Positions 51,649 through 62,960 of a DNA stretch of 64,000 nt are shown piece by piece. The translations under genes were made by a program, and so were the position numbers. The stretch comes from Raphanus sativus (Eukaryota > Streptophyta > Magnoliopsida > Brassicales > Brassicaceae), in contig NW_026615371.1 of NCBI RefSeq assembly GCF_000801105.2, positions 1 to 64,000 on the forward strand, written 5' to 3'. The notes under the pieces were generated by a model. The model was not told the DNA's origin and did not search any database. It saw nothing but the letters and a program-made list of their open reading frames with translations. Position 1 is the stretch's first letter. Each line of letters opens with the position of its first letter.

Positions 51649-53130
51649 GGTAGGACAAGGAGACCGTGGGGATGTCACAATCTTGCCAACATTGATCATC
51701 AACAATGCTCAATACCGATGTTTGTTTCATTCCTTCTCATTGTTTTGAATATGCTACTGGAATGTTACAGAATCTTAAGTTGTTAATTTGATTCATTGCT
51801 CAAGTAAACTTTGAGTGAAATGCGGTATTAAAGGCTATATGTTCAGGCTTCAAGGAAATCGAGAACCGAACCAAGGATCTGCCTAAGTGGATGTTAAAGC
51901 AATTCCTCAAGTAACTTGATCTTCTTGTGGTAGTAGAATACTCAAGAAACATGCTTCACACTTTCGAAAAAGATATTGAAACAAACAAATGTCTTGAAGC
52001 CAATTGGAGGATGTTGGCACGATAAGAAATCTAATGCAACAGCTTGCAAAGGTACTTGACTAATAACAATAAAACATTAGTTTAATCGGAATATTTAATA
52101 AAATTTCTCATAGTATTCATGGGTTTTTCACCTATATTGGATTCTATCAGGACACATTTAGGGGAAGAGTCTGTAAATTCCATGTTGTTAATGGTGTGCA
52201 GTATAAAGGAGATGGCTATACTTCATGTGAACGTATATGTTCTTCAACTTACCGTATTTTTAATTACTACAAACATTTTGTGTTCTGGTTTTGAAAAAGG
52301 AAGTCATCTTTACTTGAATGTCATTAATAGCTTATGGACCTGCGAGATGTTCGATCAATCAAGGAGGCTGCAGGTCTGAAACAAGAAATGGTGAAAATCT
52401 CTCAGCTTGCTTGGTCAGTGGTACTCAATTTGTTTCTTCTTATTTCAGCAGTAATAATGCCATAAAAGAATGAAAATCCCATCTAAATTTATTATTAATT
52501 TTTTGAGAAAGAAATCTCATCTAAACTTGACATTGTTTCTAATGATTTTCTCCAAAATTTTGAATTCAGAACTCAGAGACATCCGGATGTCGTTTCCTCC
52601 ATGTTTCAAAGGGGATGTCTTATATATGAAGGTGAAACCCTATCTTCACTAAAAATTTCAAATTCTCCAATCTATTTTTTTCTTAAACCGCTTCATTTTT
52701 TTATACTAGACATTGATGAATGTAAGGAGAAATCCGCTTGTCAATGTGATGGATGCTAGTGTAAGAACAAATGGGGAAGTTTTGAATGCAAATGATCTGG
52801 CAATAGTCTCTATATGAAAGACCAAGACACTTGTATTGGTAAATGTCCAAAAAAATAATTAAGCATATCTATAGCTGGTTACGTGTCCTACAAGTATCGT
52901 CTCAGGGTATGTTTTCAAAACGTTTGTTTCTCACTTTCTCTTTACCAACGTTCACATGCATTCATCATTATGAGTCTCTCTAACAATAGTTATTTGTTGC
53001 GTCAAAACCAATGTGCAGTCTTATATGGATTTAGAGATCATGGCGATTATGTCTCATCCTTGGATAGCCAAATCACAAACGATCCAATGATTGGTGAACC
53101 TCAACAGCAACAACTGATACTAACTTCTGC
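51649..53130 (+). pseudogene. Vacuolar sorting receptor (VSR6-type) 3' relic
   Basis: Several decayed exons of a BP80/VSR gene can be read in order. They are [18 protein letters not shown] (51670-51720), GFKEIE then EPRICLS in a shifted frame (51848-51895), DIETNKCLEAN then GGCWHDKKSNATACK after an extra base (51974-52052), and DTFRGRV then VNGVQYKGDGYTSCE (52150-52232). Next come YGPARCSINQGGC (52332 on), DIDECKEKSACQCDGC then a stop then CKNKWGSFEC (EGF-like, 52707-52840), YVSYKYRLR (transmembrane end) and SYMDLEIMAIM (cytosolic tail, 53019 on). The N-terminal half was not found. VSRs carry soluble cargo to the vacuole. At1g30900 (VSR6) follows At1g30890 in Arabidopsis, so this is the positional copy, now broken. 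Confidence 0.9.
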
Positions 53131-53137
53131 GACCTAA

Positions 53138-53559
53138 AATTTAATTTCACCTTTTGTTTAATACAGAATTTGTAGTTGTATTAACCTCAGGGAAAGTCTT
53201 ATAAAGAGCTAAAGAAGATTTATGAATGTGAAATCTAATCTATTATACAAAAAATAGTTAACCTTTAGTTTTCCAGAGTATTTACAAAAGATTGCCACTG
53301 GAATAAAACACAGTTGTACGATTTAAATTTGAACCGCTTACTTTTTCTAAACTTGAGACAAAAACGGAGTGAACCTATTTTGTCCATTAACTATATTAAT
53401 TTACGGAATTCAAATCTATTCCAAAAGAAATATTCTAATTAATATGCCCTATAATTTCCCATAAATCTACCATAATTAAGTAGGAAAAAATGGAACCTCT
53501 CCGAGCTTTATGACTTAAAAAGTTGTTAATTTGCTAATGGACTTTTGATTTACTTATTA
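53138..53559. other. Intergenic DNA
   Basis: No gene or element terminus was recognised between the VSR relic and the Helitron fragments. Confidence 0.4.
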
Positions 53560-54239
53560 TTAGGTGTTTTCCTGCACCATGTGCAGTAAAAAAATTTTAA
53601 AATATATATAAATAGATAAATATAAATTATATTTAAATTTTTTATTAATATTATAAATTTTCTTTTTTCTTATCAATATTTTAATATAAATTTGATTTTA
53701 ACTGAACATTAAAATTAAGATAAAATCAATTTTATTTATTATGAATTATATTCGCATGTATATATTTAAAATTATAATCTTAGGTAGATTTTTCTATCTA
53801 TTTATTTTAATTAAATATATTAAATAAATATGTAAAATTTCATAATTGTCAAAAATTAAAATTAAACAATATTTATAAAATATGTAGATATATATAAGAA
53901 ACTAATGATTTTACGATTTAATTTGATTTTATGATTTAATTTTTATAATTTTTTCTAAAAATATGTATATATTTTGAAATATTTTTAATTTAAATGATAT
54001 TTCGAAATTTGAAATGCCACAATTGAATATATATATATATTTTAATGATGATTTATGAGTTATTACCATATTTTTAAAAAGTCCAAAAATATAAATCTAT
54101 AATAAATGTAATATATGAGTTATTACCATATTTAAAAAAGTTTACCAAAAATATAAATTAACATTAAATATAATTGTCCAAGTCATATTAATCTATAAGA
54201 CATGTCATCAATTTTAGTAGTCATGTCACAATTATTAAT
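53560..54239 (-). mobile_element. Helitron-like fragment, copy A
   Basis: The left edge (TTAGGTGTTTTCCTGCACCATGTGCAG) contains a reversed Helitron-type hairpin GCACCATGTGC. The rest aligns with copy B (54240-54990) through words such as TGATTTATGAGTTATTACCA, CCAAAAATATAAAT and GACATGTCATCAAT. The CTAG itself is changed to TTAG. There are no genes. Confidence 0.55.
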
Positions 54240-54990
54240 CTAGGTGTTTTTCCTACACCATGTGTAGTGATGAATTTTTTAAAAGCTAAATTTTATATTT
54301 TAAAATGTAATTTATTAATATTATATATTTTATTGTTTTGACCGATAATTAATATAAATATCATTAATTATATAAAATTAAGAGAAAATATTTTTTTATT
54401 TAAATTATATTTAAGAATGTATATGTATATATATAAAGTCAAAATCTTAGATAAGAAAAAATTATTTATTTCATTTGGTTAAATTTATTAAATCAACTTG
54501 TACAAAATTACTAAAAATCATATTAAATTGTATAGTTATAAAAATTAAAAACTAAATAATATTTACATAATTTCTAGTTATCAAAAATTAAAACTAAATA
54601 AATATTTACATAATTTATAGATATCTAAAACAAACTGATGATATTACGATTTTTTTTTTTTAAATTCAGAAAATTTAAAAAAATTTAGATAATAAAAAAT
54701 TTGTAATTATAAAAGTAAAATTATATAATAATATTTCGATATTAAAATATCATATTTGAATATATTTATTTTAATGATGATTTATGAGTTATTACCATAT
54801 TTTACAAAGTTTACCAAAAATATAAATCAATATTAAATGTAATATATGAGTTATTGCCATATTCTAAAAAGATTTCCAAAAATATATATCAACATTAAAT
54901 GTAATTGTCCATGTCATATTTAACCATATGACATGTCATCAATCTTAATAGCCACGTCACAATTTTTTTTTGTGAAAACGATTGTAGAGA
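54240..54990 (-). mobile_element. Helitron-like fragment, copy B
   Basis: It begins CTAGGTGTTTTTCCTACACC with hairpin CTACACCATGTGTAG, the reversed 3' end. The body is homologous to copy A over about 700 bp in the same orientation. A possible 5' end on the minus strand is TCGTTTTCACAAAA near 54982, but this is uncertain. Confidence 0.6.
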
Positions 54991-55419
54991 AGACATATGG
55001 CAAATCACTTCGCAAATAATGTCTAAGGGATACATGTTTAACACGTGAAGGATCATTTTGTTTATTATGTTTTTAATCCATACATAACCATTATAATATA
55101 TTGTTTAAATATATATATTGAACCAAAACTGATTTTTTAATATTCTAATGCTTCAAGCCTTCAACTATAAAGTATCGAAATAGTATAAATATATAACATT
55201 AGCTTTTAGTTTTAAAAAATATTAAGGTGAAGTTTTCTCATATAGACATAAATCTATCCAACTATATTTTAAACTATAAGATTGTGAAACAATTAAGGTT
55301 AGTAGCTTCATATAAAAACACCAAACTTATTTTTGGTCAAAAATTCATATTAATTTTGGTCAAAATAACTATTTATTTTAAAAAATGTAATAATGGTTTT
55401 CCAAGACAAAATATTATAG

Positions 55420-55727
55420 GACAATTCTCTTAAATAGCTCTTTTTAAGTTTTTGGTTTATGTCACAAAATAGCGCTCAAAAAAATAAATAACAAAAATAA
55501 CCTCCTTTTTTTTTGAAAATTTTAATTTTTAATTTTATTTTTTTTTTGATATTTGAAATCCCACCCCCGAACCCACCCCTTAACTCTAAATCCTAAGTCT
55601 TGGATTAGTTAACCCAAAAGTTATAAATACATATTTACTCTTAAATAAAATCTCTTTTGGTCATTTTCCTCTTTGGAAAGCTATTTTTGTGACAAAACTT
55701 AAAAAGTGCAATCTAAAGAAATTTCTC
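55420..55727. mobile_element. Probable MITE with about 50-bp terminal inverted repeats
   Basis: The left end (GACAATTCTCTTAAATAGCT, then CTTTTTAAG and GTCACAAAATAG) matches the reverse complement of the right end (CTATTTTTGTGACAAAACTT, then AAAAAGTGCAATC). The target duplication is not clear, so the family (Mutator-like by the look of the ends) is a guess. Confidence 0.55.
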
Positions 55728-56188
55728 AATATTTATATATACTATTCAGGCATACACGATATGGATCGAATAAAAATAAATTATATAATATATCACTTGG
55801 ATCAATCTATCAAAATGTAATACTTGAAATATAAGGTTATAAAGATTTATGTTTTTAAGTGTTGTATGTTCCTCATTTATTTCCAGTATAAATTAAACTA
55901 AGAGACATTTAAATTTGAAAAAGATAAGAAAACATTTGCTATATAAATATATTTTTAGAAAAAATAAATGTATTAGTATACACAAGCTTATTAAACGGTT
56001 AAGTATTTAAACAGATACAATATAAAAATTGTCTGTGTCAATAAAAATCATCAAATTTATTTAGATATCATTTTTGATTAGTTTAGCATCAAACCAAGAT
56101 ATAAACAACCAACAAATTTAGAAATATTTATAATCTATCTATAAGTTATAACTAAATCACAATATTATCTATTACAAATAAAATATCA

Positions 56189-56217
56189 CCCGTGCGGGCG
56201 CACGGATCAGAATCTTG
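56189..56217 (+). mobile_element. Degenerate Helitron 3' terminus
   Basis: Perfect hairpin CCGTGCGGGCGCACGG then ATCAGAATCTTG and T. It corresponds to the end at 28353-28382 (hairpin, CAGAATCTAG) with A changed to T. The 5' end was not found. Confidence 0.5.
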
Positions 56218-56389
56218 TCAAGATTAAATTTCGAAATTCGAAATTCTTAGGTTATTTGTTTCAACCTCCATACATATACATAATGCTAGTTAAAACTAAT
56301 TACAACTCAATTAATGTAGATAAAACATTAGTTTGTGCCTCCCAAGCAATACAAGTAGGACATGAACATGATAACAAGAAATAAACAAA

Positions 56390-56810
56390 TAGCTAGGTCA
56401 ACAGAATGATAAAGGTCACACGAAGTTGGATCGGCTTCGAAGATCATATATTAGCCAGCAACAAAAACAAGCACCTTCTTCAAATATATATGAAGCAGAT
56501 TCATCACTTTTTAAGTGGGTTTGGCCTACTTCTGATGATATTTAGGTGTGACGCTGACTTGAATGGGTTTGCATCGTTAATATATCCAGATCCCCTACAA
56601 GTCTACAAAGACTTCAACGCCATTGAAGTTCTCCAAACTCTGGATTTCAACACGTTGGAGAGTGTTCCTTTCGAGGTTGAAGTAGAAACATAAAACCGTT
56701 TATATGTTTTTCCGAGAAAACAATTTCATCTGTAGCAGTCATTTCGACAATGAGATTATTACAGGACGCAATAGGTGATTTCTTTCCCAAAACGTATACA
56801 TATTTCAACC
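56390..56810 (-). pseudogene. F-box/FBA gene remnant cut by the copia element
   Basis: On the minus strand it reads VYVLGKKSPIASC, then EMTATDEIVFSEKHINGFMF and a frame ending soon after RKEHSP. This corresponds to the last ~100 codons (VYTLPVNDICEKVVVVGM onward) of the intact F-box gene at 49965. The N-terminal part is missing and the homology stops exactly at the left LTR (56811). Several stops and indels follow towards 56390. Confidence 0.8.
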
Positions 56811-57169
56811 TGTTAAAACTAATGGGCCTCAATTACTAGTCTTGGCCTAATTCCAATTCCAAATCCTGCAACAAGAAACAAAGTCGGTTAGTGATTATAC
56901 GAAGTTGTATAATGCAAAAAGGAAAACTTCTTCTTTTCTTATGAAGTTAGGAAAAGTCTGGTAGTATAAATAGGGACCTAAGCCATTGTTAGTCATCACG
57001 GTTTTAAGCAATAGAGAGAGATAAAAGTCAAGAGTTAGAGTCTTTTGTCTTAGAGATCTAAGTTTTCTATTGTAACACAAATTGTTTCCAGATTCAATAA
57101 AAAGAATACGTTTTGGTTAAGTTCTCATTCAAAGTTCTTAAAGCACAAGGTCAAGGTTAAAGCCTTACA
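56811..57169 (+). repeat. 5' LTR of the copia element
   Basis: 359 bp, TGTTAAAACT...GCCTTACA. It contains the TATA box TATAAATAG (56965-56973) and AATAAAA (57096-57102), a likely polyadenylation signal. Relative to the 3' LTR it has one extra 6-bp CCAAAT. Confidence 0.95.
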
Positions 57170-57171
57170 AG

Positions 57172-57184
57172 TGGTATCAGAGCA
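57172..57184 (+). other. Primer-binding site (initiator tRNA-Met)
   Basis: TGGTATCAGAGCA, two bases after the LTR, is complementary to the 3' end of plant initiator tRNA-Met, the usual copia primer. Confidence 0.95.
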
Positions 57185-57217
57185 TTCAGGTTTGAGTGCA
57201 AGGGTGCTTTAACAAGA

Positions 57218-60200
57218 ATGGCTAAACCAAAGATCGAGAGGATCGACATAGATCGGTTCGATGGAACAGGAGATTTTCTACTATGGAAGGTTCGGATGAT
57301 GGCTCACTTTGGTGTCCTAGGGCTAAAGGATATCCTAACAGATGAGACGCTTCTAATGGATTCACCAGTCAACAAGGTAGAAGGAGGTGATACCTTAAAG
57401 GACACGGAGAAGAAATAAGCGGAAGAGGTCCCGACCATTGATCCCGTTAAGCTCGGGAAATCAGAGAAAGCAAAAGATCTCATTGTTATAAACGTAGGAA
57501 ACCTAGTCCTAAGGAAGATCAGCCACTGTGAAACTGCTGCTGCGATGTGGTCAGCCCTCAACAAGCTGTACACAGAGACGTCCTTGCCGAATCGTATTTA
57601 CCTGCAACACAAATTTTACACTTTCAAGATGAACGATTCAAAGACTATTGACGCAAACGTGGATGACTTCCTAAAGCTAGTAGCAGATTTAAATAACTTG
57701 AGCGTAGAGGTTGATGAAGAAGTTCAAGCTATACTACTACTAAACTCTATGCCTCAGCGATATGATCAACTTAAGGAGACCCTTAAGTACGGACGAGACA
57801 CACTCAAGATCAACGAAGTAACCGGGGCTGCGCGATCTAAGGAGAGAGAGTTATTAGAAAGTGGTAAACTCTCTAAGTCTCAAGATGAGGGATTGTATGT
57901 TGAGGATAGAGGAAGGACTTCAAACCGATCAAATAAAGGAGGAAACAAGTATGGGAAAGGAAGATCTCAAAGCAGGCACGGGAGATCTAAGTCCCGACCG
58001 AAGTATGACAAGAACAACAAGGGTTGTTTCATCTGCGGTAAAGAGGGACATTGGAAGAGAGAATGTCCAGACAGGAGGTCCAATAAATCCGCTAACGTTG
58101 CAGAAGAGCCAAAACAACCATTAGTGCTAACGGTTAGTACTGAGGATTCCAAAGAGGAATGGGTAATGGATTCCGGATGTTCTTTTCATATCACACCAAA
58201 CAAAGATGTGCTGTTTGACCTAAAAGAATTCGAAGGAGGGAGAGTTCTAATGGCTAACAACACCCACTGTGATGTAAAAGGAATTGGCAAGATCAGGATC
58301 GTAAGACCCGATGGAACCGTGGTGGTTCTCAAAGACGTGAGGTACATGCCGACGATGAGCCGGAATTTGATATCTTACGGGATGCTCGAGCGATCAGGAT
58401 GCCAATATGAAGGGAAAGACTTTATGATCAGTAACTACAAGGATGGGAAAGAGGTTATCTCAGGAAAGTTCAAAGAAGGTCTTTACTATCTACAAGGAAC
58501 AGTGGCGAAAGGAGAAGCTAATGTATCAAGGGCAGAGATAGACAAAACAACGATATGGCATTCAAGGCTGTGTCATATGAGTTTAAAGAATCTGAACGTG
58601 CTGGTCGATAGAGGATATGTACCGAAGAAGGAGGTGGATAAACTTGAGTTTTGTGAGACTTGCGTCCTAGGAAAATCTCATAAACTAAGCTTTCCAGCTG
58701 GGAAACATACCACTAAGGGGATTCTCGAGTACATACATTCAGATTTATGGGGAGCTCCGTCAACTCCAGAAAGTCTAGCCGGTTGCAAATACTATATTAG
58801 CTTCATTGATGATTATTCACGCAAGGTTTGGATCTACTTTCTTAAGTCGAAAGACGAAGCATTCAGCAAATTCGTAGAATGGAAGGAAGCAGTAGAAAAT
58901 CAAACGAAGTTGAAGATTAAGTGCTTAAGAACGGATAATGGCCTTGAGTTTTGCAATCAGAAGTTTGATAAACTATGCAAAGACTCAGGAATCAAGAGGC
59001 ACAAGACTTGTCCCTATACTCCACAACAAAACGGGGTTGCGGAATGGATGAACAGAACAATCATGGACAAAGTTCGATGCATGCTCGTGGAGACAGGATT
59101 AGGGCAAGAGTTTTGGGCCGAAGCTGCTTCAACGGCCACGTACGTGATCAACCGATCTCCAAACTCAGCGATTGATTATGAGTTACCCGAAGAACGATGG
59201 ACAGGTTCTAAGTGCGATCTAAGCAACATTAGAAGGTTCGGGTGCTCTGCGTTCGTTCATAAGGTACAAGATAAAACAAGTCCAAGGGCTTTAAAAGGTG
59301 TATTTGTGGGATATCCGTTCGGAACTAAAGGCTACCGTGTGTGGATGCCAGAAACTGGTAAGTGCGACACCAGTAGGAACGTGGTATTTAACGAAGAAGA
59401 GTTATACAAGCACACAGAACGTGCCAAGAAAGACACGGAAGTTGCGAGCATGGAGAATAAAAGAAAAGAAAACCGAACGAGAAGAGTGACGTTCAAAGAA
59501 GATTTGATAGAAGGCCCGACTCCATCAAACGTTGACGACGAGGAGCAAACTGCTCAAGGTGGAGAATCTATTTTAAAGGAAACGTCTAATAGCTTAGAAA
59601 AAGCCGTGTCTAGTGAAGAAGATGAAAACGTTTCAGAAACAGAGACGAGTAGTGATGGTTACATGCTAGCAAGAGATCGAGTTCGAAGGCAAATAAAACC
59701 ACCGTCAAGATTCGAAGACGAAGATTTCGTAGCTTACGCACTAGCAGCAACAGATGAGATAGAAATAGAAGAGCCTAAGACTTTCGCTGAAGCTATGAAA
59801 GGCAAGAACCGAAAGAAGTGGAAGAATGGAGCTTGATTGAGAAACCTGAGAATGCAAAAGTTATAGGATGCAAGTGGATTTGCAAGTTAAAACCAGGGAT
59901 ACCCGGAGTAGAAGAGCCAAGATATAAGATGAGATTGGTGGCTCAAGGTTTCTCACAACAGGAAGGAATTGATTACAACGAAGTGTTCTCTCCGGTGGTG
60001 AAACACGTATCAATTCGCATCATGCTCTCATTTGTGGTTAACAATGATTATGAACTCGAGCAGATGGACGTAAAGACGGCTTTCTTACATGGTGATTTAG
60101 AAGAAAGGATTCTGATGAAGCAACCAGAGGGATATATTAAGAAGGGGGATGAAAACAAAGTGTGCTTACTTAAGAAATCCCTATATGGGCTAAAACAATC

Positions 60201-61287
60201 TCCAAGGCGATGGAACCATAGGTTTGATTGTTTTATGAAGACTCAACAGTTTATACGAAGCAAGGAGGATCCGTGCGTCTACATGAAGAATGTCAACACG
60301 GCACAAGCGGCATCCTTACTCCTATACGTTGATGACATGCTCATAGCTTCTGGAGATAAGCAAGAAATCAGTAACATAAAAGAGAGTTTGAGCAAGGAAT
60401 TCGAGATGAAAGACATGGGAAAGGCATCGAGAATATTAGGAATGGATATCATAAGAGATAGAGAGAAGGGAATCCTAATATTGTCGCAGGAAGGTTATCT
60501 ACGGAAAGTAGTAGAAACATTTGGAATGACAGATGCAAAGCCCGTAATTACACCAACTTCATCTCAGTTCAAACTAAGGAAACTAAGGCCAGAGCAGAAG
60601 GAAGAAGAAAGAAAACTCATGGAAGATATTCCATATTCAAGTGTCGTGGGGAGTATTATGTATGCAATGGTCGGTTCTCGACCTGACCTGGGTTTTGCAG
60701 TGGGATTAATAAGCAGATATATGTCTGAACCGGGAAGAGAGCATTGGGAAGCTGCTAAGTGGGTTTTAAGATACCTAACGGGAGCTACAGGAAGGTGCCT
60801 AACGTTTACTAAAGGTTCAAAGTTTAGTATCGAGGGGTTTTGTGATTCTGATTACGCAACAGACCTGGACAGAAGAAGGTCTGTTACAGGGTACGTGTTT
60901 CAAGTTTGGGGAAATACGGTAAGCTGGAGATCAGGGTTACAAGACATGGTAGCTCTATCAACAACCGAAGCCGAGTACATGGCTCTAACCGCGGCTGCGA
61001 AAGAAGCTTTATGGCTAAGAAGACTATGCAAGGAACTCGGTTTTGATCAAGAGAGTGTCAAGATAAATTGCGATTCACAAAGTGCTATAGCCCTAGCAAA
61101 GAATCATGTTCATCACGAGCGAACTAAGCATGTTGACACTAAGTATCATTTCATCAGAGATGTAGTCGAAGATGGCAGTGTTACTCTATCTAAAATCCAT
61201 ACTAGCAAGAACCCAGCAGATTTCTTAACTAAGGTCTTACCAGGGCAAAAGTTTGATCTCTGTTGTGAACTCCTCAAGATAGCCTAA
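57218..61287 (+). pseudogene. Copia gag-pol, interrupted by a stop and a deletion
   Basis: It starts MAKPKIERIDIDRFDG, the usual opening of copia Gag. The in-frame TAA at 57416-57418 interrupts Gag; the same frame reopens and runs to 59836. Recognised in order are the CCHC knuckle CFICGKEGHWKRECP, the protease with WVMDSGCSFHIT, GAG-pre-integrase (WHSRLCHMS), and integrase with SDLWG, RTDNGLEFCN and PQQNGVAE. Near 59815 about a dozen codons that normally precede the TW(S/E)L motif are missing and the frame changes. From 59818 the reverse transcriptase follows (LYVDDMLIA), then RNase H (LSTTEAEYMALTAAAKEALW), ending at 61287. The element cannot make a full polyprotein. Confidence 0.93.
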
Positions 61288-62208
61288 GAGAACGGCACGG
61301 CAGGTAACTTCGTTATCGATTCACCTCGCACAAGAAGAAGTAATAAGGCTAGAGCAAACAAGTTACTTCTTATCGATAACAAAGAAGCTCAATGGTTACA
61401 AGGAAGTTACCTGCTAGGAAGATGCGAGGCAAGGAGTTCTAAGACAAGGAGGTCTCAGCTCAAGGTGGAGTAAGCTGAGATAAATCAAAACAGGAAACAA
61501 GATGACTAAAGACAGGTTAGGGAACGTCTTAAACTGCTAAAGTAAAAGCTGAAGGAAGACGAGTACCTCAAATGGTAACAAGGAGGCTCAATGGATCATC
61601 GGATAAGATTAACGACACATGGAATGTCTTAAACAGCTAAGTACAAAGCTAAAGGGAGACATGAGTTGTTGTCGCAGCGGAGGAGGCGCACACGGTTTCG
61701 CCGGATAAGCTGAGAAAGGATCAGAACATTGAGAAGTTATAAATGAGTTTTCACTATCTAAACAGGTTAACGACAGGAGAATCAAGAGGACTACAACTAA
61801 AATTGAAGAATCAAAGAGAGCTTACCGAAAAAAAAAAACATTGGGACGTCAAATGTTCGGTGAAGTCGTCTCTTGTCTCGAACGGTATGAAGAGAAAAAT
61901 TTCTCTCACGGGGAAAGAGGAGTCGCGATCTTCTTTTCAAATACAAAACAGGTTCGGAGGGAGAGACGGAGTCGAAGAAACGGCGGCAAAAGGATTCAAG
62001 GAGGAGTTGAGTCGTGTGTCTTCTAAGGGCAATACGAAAGGGAGGATCGAAGAACCTTGACGAAGGATCGGTTCGATTGAAGTCCAACATCGTGTGGGAT
62101 CACCGCAAAAGTCGTCGACCATGGAAGAAGAAAAGCTCAAGACGTCTTCGATATAATCGAAGAAGAAGGGAAGGTGGACTGGAGTAATTAAAGGCCCAAG
62201 GTGGAGTT
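61288..62208 (+). other. Untranslated tail between pol and 3' LTR
   Basis: 920 bp, purine-rich on the plus strand. It holds an inverted repeat (GCAGGTAACTT 61300-61310 with AAGTTACCTGC 61404-61414; GTTATCGAT 61312-61320 with ATCGATAAC 61372-61380). Diverged direct repeats around CTTAAAC-GCTAA lie near 61522 and 61620. An open frame of 105 codons (61743-62060) has no recognised domain. The end AAGGCCCAAGGTGGAG (62191-62206) serves as the polypurine tract. Confidence 0.7.
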
Positions 62209-62561
62209 TGTTAGAACTAATGGGCCTCAATTACTAGTCTTGGCCCAATTCCAATTCCTGCAACAAGAAACAAAGTCGGTTAGTGATTATAAGAAGTTGT
62301 ATAATGCAAAAAGGAAAACTTCTTCTTTTCTTATGAAGTTAGGAAAAGTCTGGTAGTATAAATAGGGACCTAAGCCATTGTTAGTCATCACGGTTTTAAG
62401 CAATAGAGAGAGATAAAAGTCAAGAGTTAGAGTCTTTTGTCTTAGAGGTCTAAGCTTTCTATTGTAACACAAGTTGTTTCCAGATTCAATAAAAGGAATA
62501 CGTTTTGGTTAAGTTCTCATTCAAAGTTCTTAAAGCACAAGGTCAAGGTTAAAACCTTACA
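62209..62561 (+). repeat. 3' LTR of the copia element
   Basis: 353 bp, TGTTAGAACT...ACCTTACA, a direct repeat of 56811-57169. Confidence 0.95.
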
Positions 62562-62960
62562 TCCTGTTTCTTGATGATCCAACAAATTTGCAGCTCATCG
62601 TAAGCATGGAGTAAACATTTTAAATCTCTCTCTTTCTCTCCTTATCTTTCAAAAGAACAGAGAGTGACACTAAATACACATTACCTTTAAATTAAAATAA
62701 TTTATTAATATTTTTGAGTTTTGTTGGTTTAGTTAACACATTTTTTTCCAAGGTCACTCAGAAATGTGTGTGTGAGAATATATATAATTTCAAACGGATG
62801 GTCAAAGCAAAACATCAAACCCAAACCTTTAAACTTTATCATTACTAAACCACAAGCAGAGTTCTCAAAGAAGGTGTAAATAAGAAACAAAAAATAAAAG
62901 CCAACAGAGTGATAAAAGCTCACATGAAACCTGTGATTGAGAAGTCACACTTAGACAGAA
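62562..62960. other. 3' flank of the F-box pseudogene
   Basis: From about 62748 the sequence matches 49728-49964 downstream of the intact F-box gene. 62562-62747 is unrelated to the left flank of the copia element. Confidence 0.6.

Larger units (their letters stand above)
54991..56389. other. AT-rich DNA with a MITE and a Helitron terminus
   Basis: Apart from the two elements listed separately, no gene was seen. The stretch from 56260 on is homologous to the 3' flank of the F-box copies. Confidence 0.4.
56811..62561 (+). mobile_element. Ty1/copia LTR retrotransposon, complete but defective
   Basis: The 5751-bp element has LTRs at 56811-57169 and 62209-62561 (TGTTA...TTACA), a primer-binding site for initiator tRNA-Met, gag-pol in the copia order (integrase before reverse transcriptase), a 0.9-kb non-coding tail and a purine-rich tract before the 3' LTR. 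By eye the LTRs differ by eight substitutions and one 6-bp indel, about 2%, so insertion is fairly recent. Coding defects are a stop in gag and a deletion with frameshift before the reverse transcriptase. The 5-bp sequences beside the LTRs differ (CAACC and TCCTG). Confidence 0.95.
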
